Below are positions 7,661 through 17,354 of a stretch of DNA of 21,065 nucleotides, piece after piece. A program made the position numbers and the translations under genes. The stretch is from an uncultured Opitutia bacterium (lineage in GTDB: Bacteria; Verrucomicrobiota; Verrucomicrobiia; Opitutales; Coraliomargaritaceae): assembly GCA_937899295.1 (NCBI GenBank), contig CALBPO010000179.1:1-21065 (forward strand), in the 5' to 3' direction. A model generated the notes under the pieces. It made no database searches. It was given only the letters and a program-made list of their open reading frames with translations, and was not told where the DNA came from. Numbering within the stretch: the stretch's first letter is position 1; every line of letters starts with the position of its first letter.

Positions 7661-9205
7661 CTACAACAAGTCTGCTGCCAAATCCGCTAGCTCAGAGCGC
7701 ACCCCGGTCGTCAGTTCCAAGTGTGCGGTTATGTCCGTACCCTTGAGCCGTTGTGCAGTATGCACCAGCCCGTTCGACCAGGCATCGAGAAACATGCTGT
7801 CCACCTGATAGGGATCGCCCAATAGGATCACCTTCGAGCCTTCAGCCATCCGGCTGACCACTGTCTTCGCTTCGTGCGGGGTCAAATTTTGCGCTTCATC
7901 GATAATGAAAATTGTGTTCGAAAGCGAACGCCCACGGATAAAGGTCATCGCTTCGACCTCGACCATACCGTAGTCGAAGAGAAACTGGAAAGGCTTACGC
8001 GGCTTACTTTCGTCCTCGTCTTCATCACCTTGGCTCGGCTGCTTGGCTAGCTTAGCCATCGCCTTCTTGCGCTTGCGTGTCGAAGTGATTCGGCTGACTT
8101 TGTCGTCCTCATGCGCATCCATTTGTTTGACCACTTTACGGTTACTAAAGAGCACTTCAAGGTTATCAAAAAAAGGTGCAATATAGGGCGCCATTTTCTC
8201 GTCTAAGGTCCCAGGCAGCGCGCCTGTATCTTTACCGATATGCACCAGTGGACGTGTAATAAAAACACGCTCATAGAGGTTGTCCTCACCGATCGTCTGG
8301 AAGAGCGCCATAGCAATTGAAACGAGTGTTTTACCCGTACCCGCTTTCCCACTACAAGTAATCAGCTTAATGTCTTCATCCAAGAGCGCATCCATGAGCA
8401 TACGTTGCTCGGAATTGAGCGGATGGATTCGTATGCCTTTCGGTATCTTCACACCCACATCTGAGCCAAGTATCAAACTATCAATCTGCCCATCGCCACG
8501 GTAGCGCGCAGGCTGGCTAAACTCCCCATTGCTGAGAAAGATGTATTCGTTAATAAATAGATGGCTCGTCTGTTCGGGCAGAAGGTCCACGCCGTGCTCC
8601 TCGAGGAAGCGCTCATAATCTTCGTCGCTGACCTCAATCGTTTTACAACCGCCTCCAAGTTTGGCAGAGGTCACTTTATCGTTCATGTAGTCCTCTACTT
8701 CGAGACCTAGCGCGATACCCTTGAGCGCCATATTGGCGTCCTTCGTTACTAGAATCACTCGACTCTCGGGACAGACCTCCTTTAGAAAAAAAACTGAGGC
8801 CAGAATACGGCTGTCCATCTTCTCCATATCGACCAAGGTCGCCTTCAGCCGATTCAAACCCTCATTATCCGAATCGCCGCTTACCATGTAGTCGTTGATC
8901 ACCACCACGAGGCGGCCACCATTCGGTAAGTCGCGGCTTAGAGCAGAGCTACCTTTACCATTCAGCTCGGGCGGCGATTCTAAGCCCTCATCGAAGAGTG
9001 CTCGGAGGTCACGATGTATTTTTCGCGCAGAAAAGCCCAGCTCGCCGGGAGCAGACTTCTTGCCATCGAGCTCTTCGAGGACTTCGACGGGTATCGCGAG
9101 TGTATTTTCCTCGAACTTATGCAGGCACTGCGGATCGTGCAGGAGAACATTGGTATCTAGGACAAAAATCTTAGTCTTCGACGCGGGCGTTGTTTCGTTC
9201 GGCAA
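7661..9205 (-). CDS. PIN domain-PhoH family ATPase (YlaK-like)
   Basis: A 514-residue cytoplasmic two-domain protein. Residues 12-165 form a PIN nuclease domain with acidic positions at Asp17 (VLDTN), the [10 protein letters not shown] segment (41-50) and Asp156 (VTKDANM). Residues 240-514 form the PhoH ATPase domain with Walker A GKAGTGKT (286-293) and Walker [10 protein letters not shown] (432-440). PhoH2-type fusions of this kind have been described as RNA helicases/RNases. Between Walker A and B there is a highly charged segment (about 370-404) with a basic run and then an acidic DEDEDE run, probably a disordered insert. The start is TTG at 9205; no ATG or GTG occurs before the PIN motif and no Shine-Dalgarno sequence is seen. 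It converges on glyA (23-base spacer) and diverges from rnc. Confidence 0.88.
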   Translation of the reverse strand: MPNETTPASKTKIFVLDTNVLLHDPQCLHKFEENTLAIPVEVLEELDGKKSAPGELGFSARKIHRDLRALFDEGLESPPELNGKGSSALSRDLPNGGRLVVVINDYMVSGDSDNEGLNRLKATLVDMEKMDSRILASVFFLKEVCPESRVILVTKDANMALKGIALGLEVEDYMNDKVTSAKLGGGCKTIEVSDEDYERFLEEHGVDLLPEQTSHLFINEYIFLSNGEFSQPARYRGDGQIDSLILGSDVGVKIPKGIRIHPLNSEQRMLMDALLDEDIKLITCSGKAGTGKTLVSIAMALFQTIGEDNLYERVFITRPLVHIGKDTGALPGTLDEKMAPYIAPFFDNLEVLFSNRKVVKQMDAHEDDKVSRITSTRKRKKAMAKLAKQPSQGDEDEDESKPRKPFQFLFDYGMVEVEAMTFIRGRSLSNTIFIIDEAQNLTPHEAKTVVSRMAEGSKVILLGDPYQVDSMFLDAWSNGLVHTAQRLKGTDITAHLELTTGVRSELADLAADLL

Positions 9206-9340
9206 GGTATGTAAAATAAATGAGTGCGAAATACGATTCTGGCATTTGCAGCCAGTCTAAAATAAACTAATACAAGCCATAATCGTGCCCTCTACCTTTG
9301 GGCAAGCCGTAAACCCAATTAGCTCAACTTTTTCACCAAA

Positions 9341-10003
9341 ATGCCATACGAACCTATCACTCAACACAATTTTCAGGATGAATCCCTGCTCAAGCTCGCC
9401 CTCACCCACTCTAGCTGCGATCGGGTTGGTGGCGATAACCAACGCCTCGAATTCCTAGGCGACGCCGTGCTCGACCTCATCATCGCAGAAAGCCTGTATG
9501 CAAAATTTCCCGAGGCCGACGAAGGCGCGCTCGACCGTTGCCGTGCCAGTATCGTGAATGGCAAGTCCCTCGCTCGCGCCGCGACCGCAAAAGGCCTCGG
9601 CGAATATCTCGAGGTCGGCGAAGCCCAGCGCCAGCACCACCCCGAGCCAAGCAAGGCCATGCTCGAAGACGCACTAGAAGCCCTTATCGGTGCCATCTAC
9701 CTAGACGGCGGTATCAAGGCAGCACGCGAGACCATCATGCATCTATTCGGCAAGCAAATTGAAGCCATCGTGCTGACTACCGGCAGTCAAAACCCGAAAG
9801 GTAAGCTCCAAGAGTGGTCACAAAAAAATCGCAAAGGTGAAGTGCCTAGCTACGCAGAACTCCCAGCTGAGGGCGCCGACCACGAACGCACCTACACCGC
9901 CGCTGTATCTCTAAGTGGCAAGGAGCTAGGTCGCGGCACAGGAAGCTCGAAAAAAGCCGCCGAAGCCAAGGCAGCTCAGGCCGCCTTGGAAAATCTCGTA
10001 TAG
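9341..10003 (+). CDS. rnc: Ribonuclease III
   Basis: A 220-residue endonuclease specific for double-stranded RNA; it processes rRNA precursors and structured mRNAs in the cytoplasm as a homodimer with Mg2+. The nuclease domain (about 1-145) has the signature RLEFLGDAVL with Glu37 and Asp41, and Asp110/Glu113 in MLEDALEALIGAIYLDGG, the catalytic acidic residues of the family. A double-stranded RNA-binding domain follows (about 152-220), with GSSKKAAEAKAAQAAL in its last helix. Length is normal. The ATG at 9341 is preceded by a T/A-rich stretch without a Shine-Dalgarno sequence. mfd starts 42 bases downstream on the same strand, so the two probably form an operon. Confidence 0.95.
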   Translation: MPYEPITQHNFQDESLLKLALTHSSCDRVGGDNQRLEFLGDAVLDLIIAESLYAKFPEADEGALDRCRASIVNGKSLARAATAKGLGEYLEVGEAQRQHHPEPSKAMLEDALEALIGAIYLDGGIKAARETIMHLFGKQIEAIVLTTGSQNPKGKLQEWSQKNRKGEVPSYAELPAEGADHERTYTAAVSLSGKELGRGTGSSKKAAEAKAAQAALENLV

Positions 10004-10006
10004 CTT

Positions 10007-10030
10007 AGCGTGCGCGTAAGCGTGCGCGCT
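10007..10030 (+). repeat. Tandem 12-base repeat between rnc and mfd
   Basis: AGCGTGCGCG occurs at 10007-10016 and again at 10019-10028, a 12-base period in the 42-base spacer. The whole block can also fold weakly, since TAGCG (10006-10010) pairs with CGCTA (10027-10031). It is GC-rich compared with the AT-rich bases just before mfd. No T-run follows. It may affect mRNA stability or mfd expression; this is inference. Confidence 0.45.
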
Positions 10031-10045
10031 ACAAATTAAATACCT

Positions 10046-13000
10046 GTGCCCAAAAAACAAAAACCTTCCTCCGTCAAAGACACGCTCTACCACGGCGTAT
10101 GCATGGAGGCGCGCGCGCCACTGCTCTACTCACTCGCACAAAGCAACGACACAGAAATTACCGTCGCCCTCGTCGCCGAACCGCGCCGCGCGCAAGAGCT
10201 CGCCACCGAACTCGATACCTACGCCCTCTGGGCTAGAGCCAAAACGTCCCTTCAAGTCCTTTACTTTCCTGAAGACCCTCCGCCCGATATCGACGCACAG
10301 CGCCGTGCCGACCGTATCTGCGACCGTCTCACTGTGCTGAGCGCACTCCTCGCTAATCCAGCAGGTAAACGACTGCTCATCGCCACTCCCGAAGCCCTAT
10401 TGGGTGCCTGCCCTGACAAAGTGACCTTTGCGCAGCAGCGCCTCACCCTTAGGGTTGGCCAGTCACACTCCTTTTCCGAATTAATCGACACCCTCACAAG
10501 CGATCTCGATTACGACTCCGAAGCCCTCTGTGAGGAGCCTGGCCAGATCGCCACCCGTGGTGGCCTGATCGACCTCTACCCCTACGATGCGCACGAACCC
10601 TATCGCATTGATTTCTTTGGCGACGAGATTGAGAGCATTCGGCGTTTCGACCCCACCACCCAGCGCACGCATGAAGAAGTCGACGAAATTCAGATAGCGG
10701 CCGCCGAGAGTGCTGACTCCATTCACTCGACCGAAGGCGCCCTCCTAGGTTACCTGCCCGAAAGCAATCTACAATGGATACTCGACGATCCCGCCACACT
10801 CGTGCGCGAGCATCCCTACAGGTTTGAAAATATCAAAACGACCAGTGGTCGCCTACGCTCGTTTCATCAAGCGCTCGCTCATCGCAAGAATATCGACACA
10901 CTCACTTCTCTTTGCGAACTGGATACAGATCCTGAACTCTTTCTTAAAGCCGAGCGCATCGAGATTCTGTCCGAACCGGTAACTAACTACCGTTTCCACA
11001 CCAAACATGCGCAGATCGGATACGACCGATTTGAGTCCGAGCAGAGTGCTCGTTTCAAGTTTGAAGAACAACTCGCCGATTGGATAAAAGAAGGACTCGA
11101 AATTACTTTCGCTACCGCAGGCGAGAGCGAGCAAAAGCGCATCAAAGAACTGCTTGCCGACAATCCATTGACCGCACGGATCAAGCCCAATTTTGTCGAA
11201 GGCACGGTATCGGGCGGATTTATTCTACGCGCTAGCTCAAAAATTTCACTCGCCACTCTCCCTCTTCACTCGAACACAAAACAAGGTTTTGTCTTAATCG
11301 CCAACACGGAATACTTCGGTAGTCGAAACCGCAAGGTAAGCCGCCGCGAAAACCGAGCCCGCAAAACTTATTCGCAAGTGGATCAGCTGCTCGACTTCAC
11401 TGAGCTAGTGGACGGCGATTCACTTGTCCATTTACAACACGGTGTCTGCCTCTTTCGAGGCCTTACCCAACTGGAAATTCAAGGCGGCACCAAAGAGGTC
11501 ATCTCCGTCGAGTTCGCTGAGCAGATGACGATTCACGTCCCCCTGCAGGAGTCCCATTTACTCACTCGCTACGTCGGCCTGAACAAGTCGCAGCCAAAGC
11601 TCGGCAAGGTCGGCGGCGCGTCTTGGGATAAAACCCGTGCCGCCGCCGAACGTGCTACCCTTGACTACGCTGCCGAGATGCTCCAGCTCCATGCCCGTCG
11701 CACTAAAGCTGGCGGTTTCGCCTTCCCACCCGATCACCCTTGGCAGAGAGACTTCGAGTCCGCCTTTCCCTTCAAAGAGACGCCCGACCAGTTGAGTGCG
11801 ATCCAAGCCTGCAAGCAAGACATGGAGAGCAGGCAATCGATGGATCGTCTAATCTGTGGCGACGTCGGATTCGGCAAGACCGAGGTCGCCATTCGCGCCG
11901 CACTCAAGGCCATACTCGCAGGCAAACAGGTCGCCATTCTTGTGCCCACCACCGTGCTCTGTCAGCAGCACTTCAACACCTTCCGCGAGCGCATGGCGCA
12001 ATACCCGATCATTGTCGACATGGTCAGCCGCTTCCGCAGCCCCGCACAAAACAAAGAGAGCCTTGCGCAGCTCGCAGCCGGAAAGATCGACATTGTAATT
12101 GGTACCCACCGCCTACTCAGTAAGGACGTCCACTTTCAAGACCTCGGCCTGCTTGTAGTCGACGAAGAGCAACGCTTTGGGGTGAAGCAAAAGGAACGCA
12201 TCAAGCAACTGCGCACCGGCGTCGATATCCTCACTCTCAGCGCCACACCGATTCCACGCACCCTCTATCTCGCCATGGCGGGAGCGCGTGCCATGAGCGT
12301 GATCGAGACCCCACCCGTCAATCGCCGTCCGATAGAGACCATCGTTAGAAGCTACGATGAAAATTTGATCCGAAGCGCAATTCAAGCCGAGACAGACCGT
12401 GGAGGCCAAGTCTTCTACCTACACAATCGGGTCGATAGTATTCAAGGCGTCGCAGCCAAGATCGAGGCGATGCACCCAAAGCTCAAAGTCGTTATCGGGC
12501 ATGGGCAGATGACGGAAGGTGCGCTCGAAAAAGTCATGACGGAATTCGTCGCGGGTCAATCCGATGTCCTAGTCTGCACCACCATTATCGAATCGGGTAT
12601 CGACATCCCGAACTGCAATACCTTGATCATTGAAGGTGCCGACCGATTCGGTCTCGCTCAGCTCTATCAGATACGTGGACGAGTCGGACGCTTTAAACGG
12701 CAAGCCTACGCTTACCTATTGCTCCACCGCCATGCTGCACTCGTTGACCAAGCACAGAAACGATTGAATGCACTCAAACAACACAACCAACTGGGAGCTG
12801 GTTTCCGCATAGCGATGCGCGACCTTGAGTTGCGCGGCGCAGGCAATCTACTCGGCTCGGAACAAAGTGGTCACATCGCAGGGATTGGCTTTGAGCTGTA
12901 TTGCCAATTACTTAAACAAAGTGTCGCCCGACTAAAGGGAGAGCCAGGCGCCGACCGTATTCGTGCCGAGGTTAAGCTCGACTTCATCACCTCCGGTGAG

Positions 13001-13462
13001 GGTGGACGTCGCGCCCGTAATACTAGCGGTACCTTCAGCTTTGCCGCGATTAAGGATGCCGAATACGGCAAACAAAAAGGCGAGCTAATCGAGGCCGCTC
13101 TCCCCACTGACTATATTGCCGAACCGCGTCTACGGATCGACTTCTACCGCCGCCTAGCCCTCACCGAAAAAAGTGCTGAAGTAGAGGATATCGCCGAAGA
13201 ATTAGCCGACCGATTCGGCAAATTACCCCTCGCCACCAAAGCCCTCATCAATGTCAGTCATATTCGCGTGCTCGCCGAATTAGCAGGCGTCCGCCGTGTC
13301 GAGACCGAAGGCGACCGCTTAATCTGCAAACTTGCCCAACCCGTCAAAAACGGCGAATTCCTGAAATCTGGCACTCGCTTCCCTAGACTGAAAGCCAAAG
13401 ATCCCATCACTCGCCTTGTCGAAATTCAGAGCTTTTTGAGACGACAGCAAGGGCTCACATAG
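10046..13462 (+). CDS. mfd: Transcription-repair coupling factor Mfd
   Basis: An 1138-residue cytoplasmic DNA translocase that recognises RNA polymerase stalled at lesions, removes it and recruits UvrA for excision repair. Order of domains: a UvrB-like N-terminal part (about 1-350); the RNA-polymerase-interacting domain (near 450-520, with [16 protein letters not shown]); a RecG-like motor with Walker A GDVGFGKT (605-612), DEEQ box 706-709 (Walker B), SATPIPRT (732-739) and RGRVGR; and a C-terminal TRCF domain after about residue 980. Length matches E. coli Mfd (1148). The start is GTG at 10046, giving MPKKQK; there is no Shine-Dalgarno sequence. No strong terminator follows. Together with rnc it forms a likely two-gene operon. 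Confidence 0.96.
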   Translation: MPKKQKPSSVKDTLYHGVCMEARAPLLYSLAQSNDTEITVALVAEPRRAQELATELDTYALWARAKTSLQVLYFPEDPPPDIDAQRRADRICDRLTVLSALLANPAGKRLLIATPEALLGACPDKVTFAQQRLTLRVGQSHSFSELIDTLTSDLDYDSEALCEEPGQIATRGGLIDLYPYDAHEPYRIDFFGDEIESIRRFDPTTQRTHEEVDEIQIAAAESADSIHSTEGALLGYLPESNLQWILDDPATLVREHPYRFENIKTTSGRLRSFHQALAHRKNIDTLTSLCELDTDPELFLKAERIEILSEPVTNYRFHTKHAQIGYDRFESEQSARFKFEEQLADWIKEGLEITFATAGESEQKRIKELLADNPLTARIKPNFVEGTVSGGFILRASSKISLATLPLHSNTKQGFVLIANTEYFGSRNRKVSRRENRARKTYSQVDQLLDFTELVDGDSLVHLQHGVCLFRGLTQLEIQGGTKEVISVEFAEQMTIHVPLQESHLLTRYVGLNKSQPKLGKVGGASWDKTRAAAERATLDYAAEMLQLHARRTKAGGFAFPPDHPWQRDFESAFPFKETPDQLSAIQACKQDMESRQSMDRLICGDVGFGKTEVAIRAALKAILAGKQVAILVPTTVLCQQHFNTFRERMAQYPIIVDMVSRFRSPAQNKESLAQLAAGKIDIVIGTHRLLSKDVHFQDLGLLVVDEEQRFGVKQKERIKQLRTGVDILTLSATPIPRTLYLAMAGARAMSVIETPPVNRRPIETIVRSYDENLIRSAIQAETDRGGQVFYLHNRVDSIQGVAAKIEAMHPKLKVVIGHGQMTEGALEKVMTEFVAGQSDVLVCTTIIESGIDIPNCNTLIIEGADRFGLAQLYQIRGRVGRFKRQAYAYLLLHRHAALVDQAQKRLNALKQHNQLGAGFRIAMRDLELRGAGNLLGSEQSGHIAGIGFELYCQLLKQSVARLKGEPGADRIRAEVKLDFITSGEGGRRARNTSGTFSFAAIKDAEYGKQKGELIEAALPTDYIAEPRLRIDFYRRLALTEKSAEVEDIAEELADRFGKLPLATKALINVSHIRVLAELAGVRRVETEGDRLICKLAQPVKNGEFLKSGTRFPRLKAKDPITRLVEIQSFLRRQQGLT

Positions 13463-13578
13463 CGGCGTATTACGGGCTTTTTAAAAGTGGAAGCGGGACT
13501 CTAAGCACATTTTTTATGGCTGCTTTTTTATATGCACAGGAGGATTTCTTCCTAGAACATTCTATATGTATTTAGGAT

Positions 13579-13612
13579 AAAAAAAGCCCCGCAGCTTTTT
13601 GGGCTGCGGAGC
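13579..13612 (-). terminator. Intrinsic terminator of the str cluster
   Basis: Read on the minus strand, GCTCCGCAGC (13612-13603) and GCTGCGGGGC (13595-13586) form a 10-base-pair stem with one G-U pair and a 7-base loop. A run of seven T (13585-13579) follows. It lies 12 bases after the rpsJ stop. The plus-strand reading has no T-run, so it acts only on the rpsJ side and is not the mfd terminator. Confidence 0.92.
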
Positions 13613-13624
13613 TTGAGAAATAAT

Positions 13625-13933
13625 CTAGACGTTAATCGAAATGTCGACACCTGCGGGCAGGTTGAGCTTTTTGAGCTCGTCGACTGTCGCGGCAGTTGGC
13701 TCGACGATGTCGATGAGGCGTTTGTGCGTGCGAACTTCAAACTGGTCCATCGATTTTTTGTTAACGTGGACGGAACGATTCACTGTGAACTTCTCGATAT
13801 TAGTCGGAAGCGGGACTGGGCCAGCGACGCGTGCGCCGGAGCGTTTTGCAGTCTCGACAATGTCCGCTGCGGACTGGTCGATAACGCGATAATCAAAGCC
13901 TTTTAGGCGAATACGGATACGTGGTGTGCTCAT
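13625..13933 (-). CDS. rpsJ: 30S ribosomal protein S10
   Basis: A 102-residue protein of the 30S subunit head; in many bacteria it also partners NusB in antitermination. The family sequence is clear throughout: [15 protein letters not shown] at the N-terminus, [21 protein letters not shown], then [12 protein letters not shown] and [11 protein letters not shown] at the end. Length is normal. The ATG at 13933 is preceded by a 65-base leader with no G, hence no Shine-Dalgarno. It is the last gene of the rpsL-rpsG-fusA-rpsJ cluster. The intrinsic terminator directly after it separates rpsJ from rplC and the rest of the classical S10 operon, which is not in this window. Confidence 0.97.
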   Translation of the reverse strand: MSTPRIRIRLKGFDYRVIDQSAADIVETAKRSGARVAGPVPLPTNIEKFTVNRSVHVNKKSMDQFEVRTHKRLIDIVEPTAATVDELKKLNLPAGVDISINV

Positions 13934-13998
13934 AATTTATGTGTTTGGTTGATTGTTGTTGATTGAAAGTTGTTGGTTATTTGATGTGAGAAGGAGAG
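13934..13998 (-). other. G-free mRNA leader of rpsJ
   Basis: The plus strand has no C in these 65 bases, so the rpsJ leader lacks G altogether and is mostly A, C and U, with repeated CAAC/CAATCAAC words. It cannot contain a Shine-Dalgarno sequence and should be almost unstructured. This fits initiation through an open, A-rich leader, as inferred for other SD-poor bacterial groups. Confidence 0.6.
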
Positions 13999-14047
13999 CG
14001 ATTAAATTTTAAGAGTTTATTTCTAAACCCTGTCTTATGTGCTCTTA

Positions 14048-16198
14048 TTAATAACGACCTCTCGTAGAGGTTTCTAAGATGCTGTTGAGGACGATTTGCG
14101 GGACTGGTTCGAAGGATTCGGGCTCCATACTGTAGGAGGCGCGGCCCTTACTGAGTGAGCGAACGATGGTCGCATAGCCGAACATTTCTTGCAGGGGCAC
14201 CATCGCAGAAATTGAAACGAAGGCGGTTTTACCAGAGACGTTTTGTATCTGGCCGCGGCGGCGATTGAGATCGCCCATGATGTCGCCTTGATATTCATCG
14301 GGCGTTTCAACTTCGACTTTCATCATGGGCTCAAGCAATTGTGGGCTGGCTTTTTCCATGGCGTCACGGAAAGCGTAGATACCGGCCATCTTGAAGGACA
14401 TTTCAGAGGAATCCACATCGTGGAAGGAGCCGTCGAAAAGGGTGACTTTAAAATCAACTACTGGGTAGCCACAAACAGCACCGTTGTTGGCAGCTTCACG
14501 GATGCCTTCAAGGGCGGGCTGGATAAATTCTTTTGGGATAACACCACCCACTGTCTTATCGAAGATTTCGATGCCTGCACCACGTTCGAGAGGCTCGAGC
14601 TTAATGCGTGCGTGGCCGTATTGACCGCTGCCTCCAGTTTGGCGAACGAATTTACCCTCCCCTTCGGAATTGACAGAAACCGTTTCGCGGTAAGCGATCT
14701 GGGGGCGACCGGCTTCCGCACCGACTTTAAACTCACGGAAGAGGCGGTCTTTAATGATTTCAAGGTGCAGCTCACCCATGCCAGCAATGATTGTCTGCCC
14801 AGTCTCTTCGTCGGAACTGACGACGAAGGTAGGGTCCTCTTCAGAGAGGCGCTGCAGACCGGTCGCCATTTTTTCTTGGTCGGCGGTGGTCTTGGGCTCG
14901 ATCGACATCGAGATAACTGGCTCGGGGAAGGTGGGTGGTTCCAAGCGAACATCGAAGCCCTTGGTGCAAAGTGTGTCGCCAGTGACAACATCACGCGCGC
15001 CAACGATCGCGCAGATATCACCAGAATAGGCGACGTCGATGTCTTCGCGGGAGTCGGCCTTCATGATAAGAAGACGAGAAATGCGCTCGGTCTTGCCTGT
15101 GCGTGGGTTATAAAGTGCGCTTCCTTTGGCTAGGTTGCCCGAGTAAACGCGGACAAAGACGAGCTTACCAACGTAGCCATCGTTCATCAGCTTAAAGGCA
15201 AGGCCCGCGAACTTGGCATTGTCGTCAGGGGCGACTTCAACATCACGGCCTTGCTCGGTCTCACCCTTCATCGGAGGCAGGTCGAGTGGGCTTGGGAGGT
15301 AATTAACCACGGATTCAAGAACGGCTTGAACACCCTTATTCTTAAAGGCACTACCCGGAATAACGCCACAAAAGCCTAGGGAAATAGTCGCCTCACGGAT
15401 GGCGGCGCGGATATCGTCGGCTGTCAGTTCTTCGCCTTCGAGGTATTTCTCAGCCAGCGCTTCATCAAAGTCGGCAAGGGCTTCAATTAGCTTTTCGCGA
15501 TATTCGTTGGCTTGGTCGACTAGGCCGGCGGGGATGGCCTGCATCTCAAAGGTCATGCCACTGGAGTCAGCCGTATCGTAAATCCGAGCTTCCATCGTAG
15601 TGAGGTCGATGAGCCCGATAAAGTCTTCTTCGGAGCCGATAGGTAGAAAGATGGGGTGCGCATTCGCACCGAGGCGCTCGCGCATGGACTCAATGGCGGC
15701 GAAATAATCCGCACCCACGCGATCCATCTTATTAACAAAAGCGATGCGCGGGACATTGTATTTAGTCATCTGTCGCCAAACAGTCTCAGACTGTGGCTGC
15801 ACACCAGCGACGGCGCAAAAAACACCAATGGTACCATCTAAGACACGAAGCGAGCGTTCGACTTCGGCGGTGAAATCTACGTGGCCTGGAGTGTCGATGA
15901 TATTGATCTGGTTACAGATCTCGGCGTAAGGACCATCTTGATTGGTCCAGTTACATGAGATCGCTGCGGAGGTAATAGTAATACCACGCTCGCGTTCTTG
16001 ATCCATCCAGTCGGTAACTGCGCTACCTTCGTGGACCTCACCCATCTTGTGGACGACACCTGCGTAAAATAGAATTCTTTCCGTCGTTGTCGTCTTTCCC
16101 GCGTCGATGTGAGCAGCTATACCGATATTTCGCGTATGCTCCAAGGGGAACTTACGTTTCGGTGAGTTAGCTGACGCAATACTATGATTAGCGGACAT
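14048..16198 (-). CDS. fusA: Elongation factor G
   Basis: A 716-residue translational GTPase that drives ribosome translocation and, with RRF, ribosome recycling. The G domain has G1 AHIDAGKT (29-36), G2 [11 protein letters not shown] (70-80), G3 DTPGHVD (102-108) and G4 NKMD (156-159). Domains II-V follow without a gap, including the conserved [13 protein letters not shown] and the loop [11 protein letters not shown]. Length is slightly above E. coli EF-G (704), mainly from an N-terminal extension of about ten residues. The ATG at 16198 is preceded by TTTT without a Shine-Dalgarno sequence. It sits 66 bases after rpsG and 114 before rpsJ. No tuf gene follows, unlike the classical str operon. 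Confidence 0.97.
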   Translation of the reverse strand: MSANHSIASANSPKRKFPLEHTRNIGIAAHIDAGKTTTTERILFYAGVVHKMGEVHEGSAVTDWMDQERERGITITSAAISCNWTNQDGPYAEICNQINIIDTPGHVDFTAEVERSLRVLDGTIGVFCAVAGVQPQSETVWRQMTKYNVPRIAFVNKMDRVGADYFAAIESMRERLGANAHPIFLPIGSEEDFIGLIDLTTMEARIYDTADSSGMTFEMQAIPAGLVDQANEYREKLIEALADFDEALAEKYLEGEELTADDIRAAIREATISLGFCGVIPGSAFKNKGVQAVLESVVNYLPSPLDLPPMKGETEQGRDVEVAPDDNAKFAGLAFKLMNDGYVGKLVFVRVYSGNLAKGSALYNPRTGKTERISRLLIMKADSREDIDVAYSGDICAIVGARDVVTGDTLCTKGFDVRLEPPTFPEPVISMSIEPKTTADQEKMATGLQRLSEEDPTFVVSSDEETGQTIIAGMGELHLEIIKDRLFREFKVGAEAGRPQIAYRETVSVNSEGEGKFVRQTGGSGQYGHARIKLEPLERGAGIEIFDKTVGGVIPKEFIQPALEGIREAANNGAVCGYPVVDFKVTLFDGSFHDVDSSEMSFKMAGIYAFRDAMEKASPQLLEPMMKVEVETPDEYQGDIMGDLNRRRGQIQNVSGKTAFVSISAMVPLQEMFGYATIVRSLSKGRASYSMEPESFEPVPQIVLNSILETSTRGRY

Positions 16199-16264
16199 AA
16201 AAGAGATACGACTGGAAAAGAACGAGGGGCGGCGCGTCCGAGGACTGCCGGTGCAAGTAAGAAA

Positions 16265-16738
16265 TTACCAGCGCAGGTGCGCGAAAGCACGGTTGGCTTG
16301 AGCCATGCGGTGAACTTCTTCTTTTTTCTTCACAACTCCACCTGTGTTATTGTAGGCATCGACGATTTCGTCGGCCAAGGCTTCGTTCATGGGAACACCC
16401 TTACGGCTACGAGCGGCGTTGACCATCCAGCGGAAAGCGAGGGCTTGCTGGCGTTCGAAAGAAATTTCAACGGGCACCTGATAAGTGGCGCCACCGACGC
16501 GGCGGCTCTTCACTTCAAGCTTGGGACGCGAGTTTTCAAGCGCTCCCATAATAAGGTCGACTGGATCGCCCTTTTCTAACTTTTCGCTTACGCGTTCAAA
16601 CGCAGTATAAACGATCTTCTGAGCCACGGTGCGCTTACCGCGTTCCATAATCATGTTTACAAGATTGGCAACCAGAGTGCTGTTGTAGCGAGGATCTGGT
16701 ATGAGAGGGCGTTTAACAGCTTGGCGACGACGTGACAT
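16265..16738 (-). CDS. rpsG: 30S ribosomal protein S7
   Basis: A 157-residue primary 16S rRNA-binding protein that nucleates assembly of the 30S head and in E. coli represses the str operon. Typical S7 motifs: MSRRRQAVKRPLIPDPRYNS at the start, LVNMIMERGKRTVAQKIVY, RVGGATYQVPVEI and the C-terminal MAQANRAFAHLRW. Length is normal. The ATG at 16738 lies 38 bases after the rpsL stop; the spacer is AT-rich and has no Shine-Dalgarno. I could not recognise an S7-binding operator resembling that of E. coli in either flanking spacer, so autoregulation here is open. Confidence 0.97.
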   Translation of the reverse strand: MSRRRQAVKRPLIPDPRYNSTLVANLVNMIMERGKRTVAQKIVYTAFERVSEKLEKGDPVDLIMGALENSRPKLEVKSRRVGGATYQVPVEISFERQQALAFRWMVNAARSRKGVPMNEALADEIVDAYNNTGGVVKKKEEVHRMAQANRAFAHLRW

Positions 16739-16776
16739 AGTGAGTAAGAATTAGAAATAAAGATTAAGTCGTTCGC

Positions 16777-17157
16777 TTAAGAAGCGTCCTTAGGACGTTT
16801 TACGCCATATTTAGAGCGACTGCGGCGACGTTTCTCAACACCCACGCAGTCAAGTGTGCCACGAACAATGTGATAACGGACACCTGGAAGGTCTTTAACA
16901 CGACCGCCACGCACGAGCACAATACTATGCTCTTGCAGATTGTGGCCTTCATCAGGGATGTAAGCGATGATTTCGTGCCCATTAGTCAGGCGAACCTTGG
17001 CCACCTTACGGATAGCAGAATTCGGCTTTTTAGGAGTGCGAGTCATGACTTGAACGCAGACACCACGACGGAACGGGTTCTTATCCAAGTGACGAGACTT
17101 TGATTTTTCCTTTTGAACAACACGAGGGTTGCGGACTAATTGATTAATTGTTGGCAT
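16777..17157 (-). CDS. rpsL: 30S ribosomal protein S12
   Basis: A 126-residue protein at the decoding centre of the 30S subunit, first gene of the cluster. The sequence is canonical: [52 protein letters not shown] and [14 protein letters not shown]. Lys43 and Lys88, the positions where streptomycin-resistance substitutions usually fall, are both wild type. Asp89, the residue methylthiolated in E. coli, is present. The ATG at 17157 has no Shine-Dalgarno sequence; a candidate promoter lies 36-63 bases upstream. The gene is divergent from the nucleoside transporter. Confidence 0.97.
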   Translation of the reverse strand: MPTINQLVRNPRVVQKEKSKSRHLDKNPFRRGVCVQVMTRTPKKPNSAIRKVAKVRLTNGHEIIAYIPDEGHNLQEHSIVLVRGGRVKDLPGVRYHIVRGTLDCVGVEKRRRSRSKYGVKRPKDAS

Positions 17158-17192
17158 TGAGAATTGATCGCTGGAATTAGAGAAAGACGGCG

Positions 17193-17220
17193 AAAGTAGC
17201 GGGTCGCCTTACCTGTGCAA
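17193..17220 (-). promoter_or_regulatory. Candidate promoter of the str cluster
   Basis: On the minus strand TTGCAC (17220-17215) and TACTTT (17198-17193) are separated by 16 bases and resemble -35 and -10 boxes, each with four of six consensus matches. The leader to the rpsL ATG would be about 28 bases. Position in front of a strongly expressed cluster supports the call; the hexamers are only moderate. Confidence 0.4.
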
Positions 17221-17354
17221 GTACCTTTTTGCATTTTTTTGGGGCGACGAAATGGGCGTTTCTGTATTATGCATGCGGGCTACAAGGCGATTAATAGCCA
17301 GATTATCATCTCGCTCCAGAACTAGCCATTACGGGCGGATCCGAAGGCTTGCAA

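Noticed and set aside
13504..13529. Possible mfd terminator, AGCA/TGCT followed by TTTTTT
   Set aside because: The stem is only four base pairs with a 13-base loop, too weak to support a terminator call.
14458..15021. 187-codon frame on the minus strand inside fusA
   Set aside because: It is an alternative frame of the EF-G gene, with low-complexity Ser/Pro/Lys composition and no family motif.
14243..15133. Open frame of 296 codons on the plus strand, antisense to fusA
   Set aside because: It lies wholly opposite a complete, canonical EF-G gene. Its protein has no recognisable motif, and strong codon bias in fusA easily opens the antisense frame.
17265..17270. TATTAT as a -10 box for the nucleoside transporter
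   Set aside because: No acceptable -35 hexamer lies 16-18 bases upstream and there is no extended -10 TG, so I did not call it.
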